64,000 bases of DNA from Paroedura picta (taxonomy: Eukaryota > Chordata > Lepidosauria > Squamata > Gekkonidae): assembly GCF_049243985.1 (NCBI RefSeq), contig NC_135373.1:9221501-9285500 (forward strand). Direction: 5' to 3'. The notes under the pieces are model-generated. The model made no database searches. It had not been told where the DNA came from and worked only from the letters and a program-made list of their open reading frames with translations. Below, in pieces: positions 63,878-64,000 of this stretch. The translations under genes were made by a program, and so were the position numbers. Each line of letters starts with the position of its first letter. The stretch's first letter is position 1.

Positions 63878-64000
63878 CTTTAAAGCTGTGGTCATTCCCA
63901 GGAACTGTGTCTGTTGGGCAGGATCTCTTGACCTCCCCTTCTGACTCTGGACCCTCATTCTACAGGTCGCCCTGATGTCACAGGGACATCAGCCAATGGC

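Overview
This window reads as squamate reptile DNA, most likely a lizard and possibly a gecko (low certainty). The main evidence is the repeat mix: a near-complete BovB LINE with a long open reading frame, other BovB pieces, CR1 and L1 tails, a Sauria-type SINE, 5S-rRNA-derived SINEs, Penelope-like remnants with hammerhead-ribozyme-like motifs, and many hAT and Harbinger-type miniature elements. It is a gene-poor, repeat-rich stretch. Host genes are few and have vertebrate splice signals.

Genes. (1) At 4341-7525 (+) four exons form the 3' half of an unrecognised acidic protein with a basic C-terminus; a poly(A) signal follows at 7669. The first two exons and their intron edges look like a tandem duplication. 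(2) At 10544-11602 (-) is an intact 352-residue receptor resembling GPR33. (3) At 29109-30170 (+) is an intact 353-residue receptor of the chemerin/formyl-peptide receptor group. (4) At 54691-55662 (+) is an intact 323-residue receptor of the same chemoattractant superfamily. All three receptors have one coding exon with a splice acceptor a few to about 50 bases before the ATG, the usual design of leukocyte chemoattractant receptors. Together they suggest a dispersed chemoattractant receptor cluster.

Layout. 1-4340: CR1 pieces, a Harbinger-like repeat and palindromic hAT MITEs. 4341-7700: the multi-exon gene. 7700-10540: SINEs, a MITE with inverted flanks, and BovB and L1 tails. 10544-11610: GPR33-like gene. 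13622-15053: a DIRS-like fossil. 15967-19117: full-length BovB with an 11-bp target duplication. 20423-21298: Harbinger-like element with TAA target duplications. 22640-26170: GC-rich repeats, with L1. 27371-28257: an L1 insertion with a 57-bp target duplication. 29109-30170: second receptor. 31440-42740: Helitron-like ends, CR1, nested hAT in BovB, SINEs and a truncated BovB. 44360-53660: SINE, CR1 and Penelope-type material, including a SPIN-like hAT. 54691-55662: third receptor. 57180-64000: minisatellite, Penelope remnant, a five-unit 140-bp SINE-derived array, a hAT element, a Sauria SINE and a final MITE.

The most interesting signals are the hammerhead-like motifs whose second stem changes sequence while keeping its pairing, the near-intact BovB, the 140-bp SINE module that recurs at four loci with one shared junction, and the palindromic MITE whose outside flanks are themselves inverted copies. 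All family names come from recognition by eye; no database was searched.
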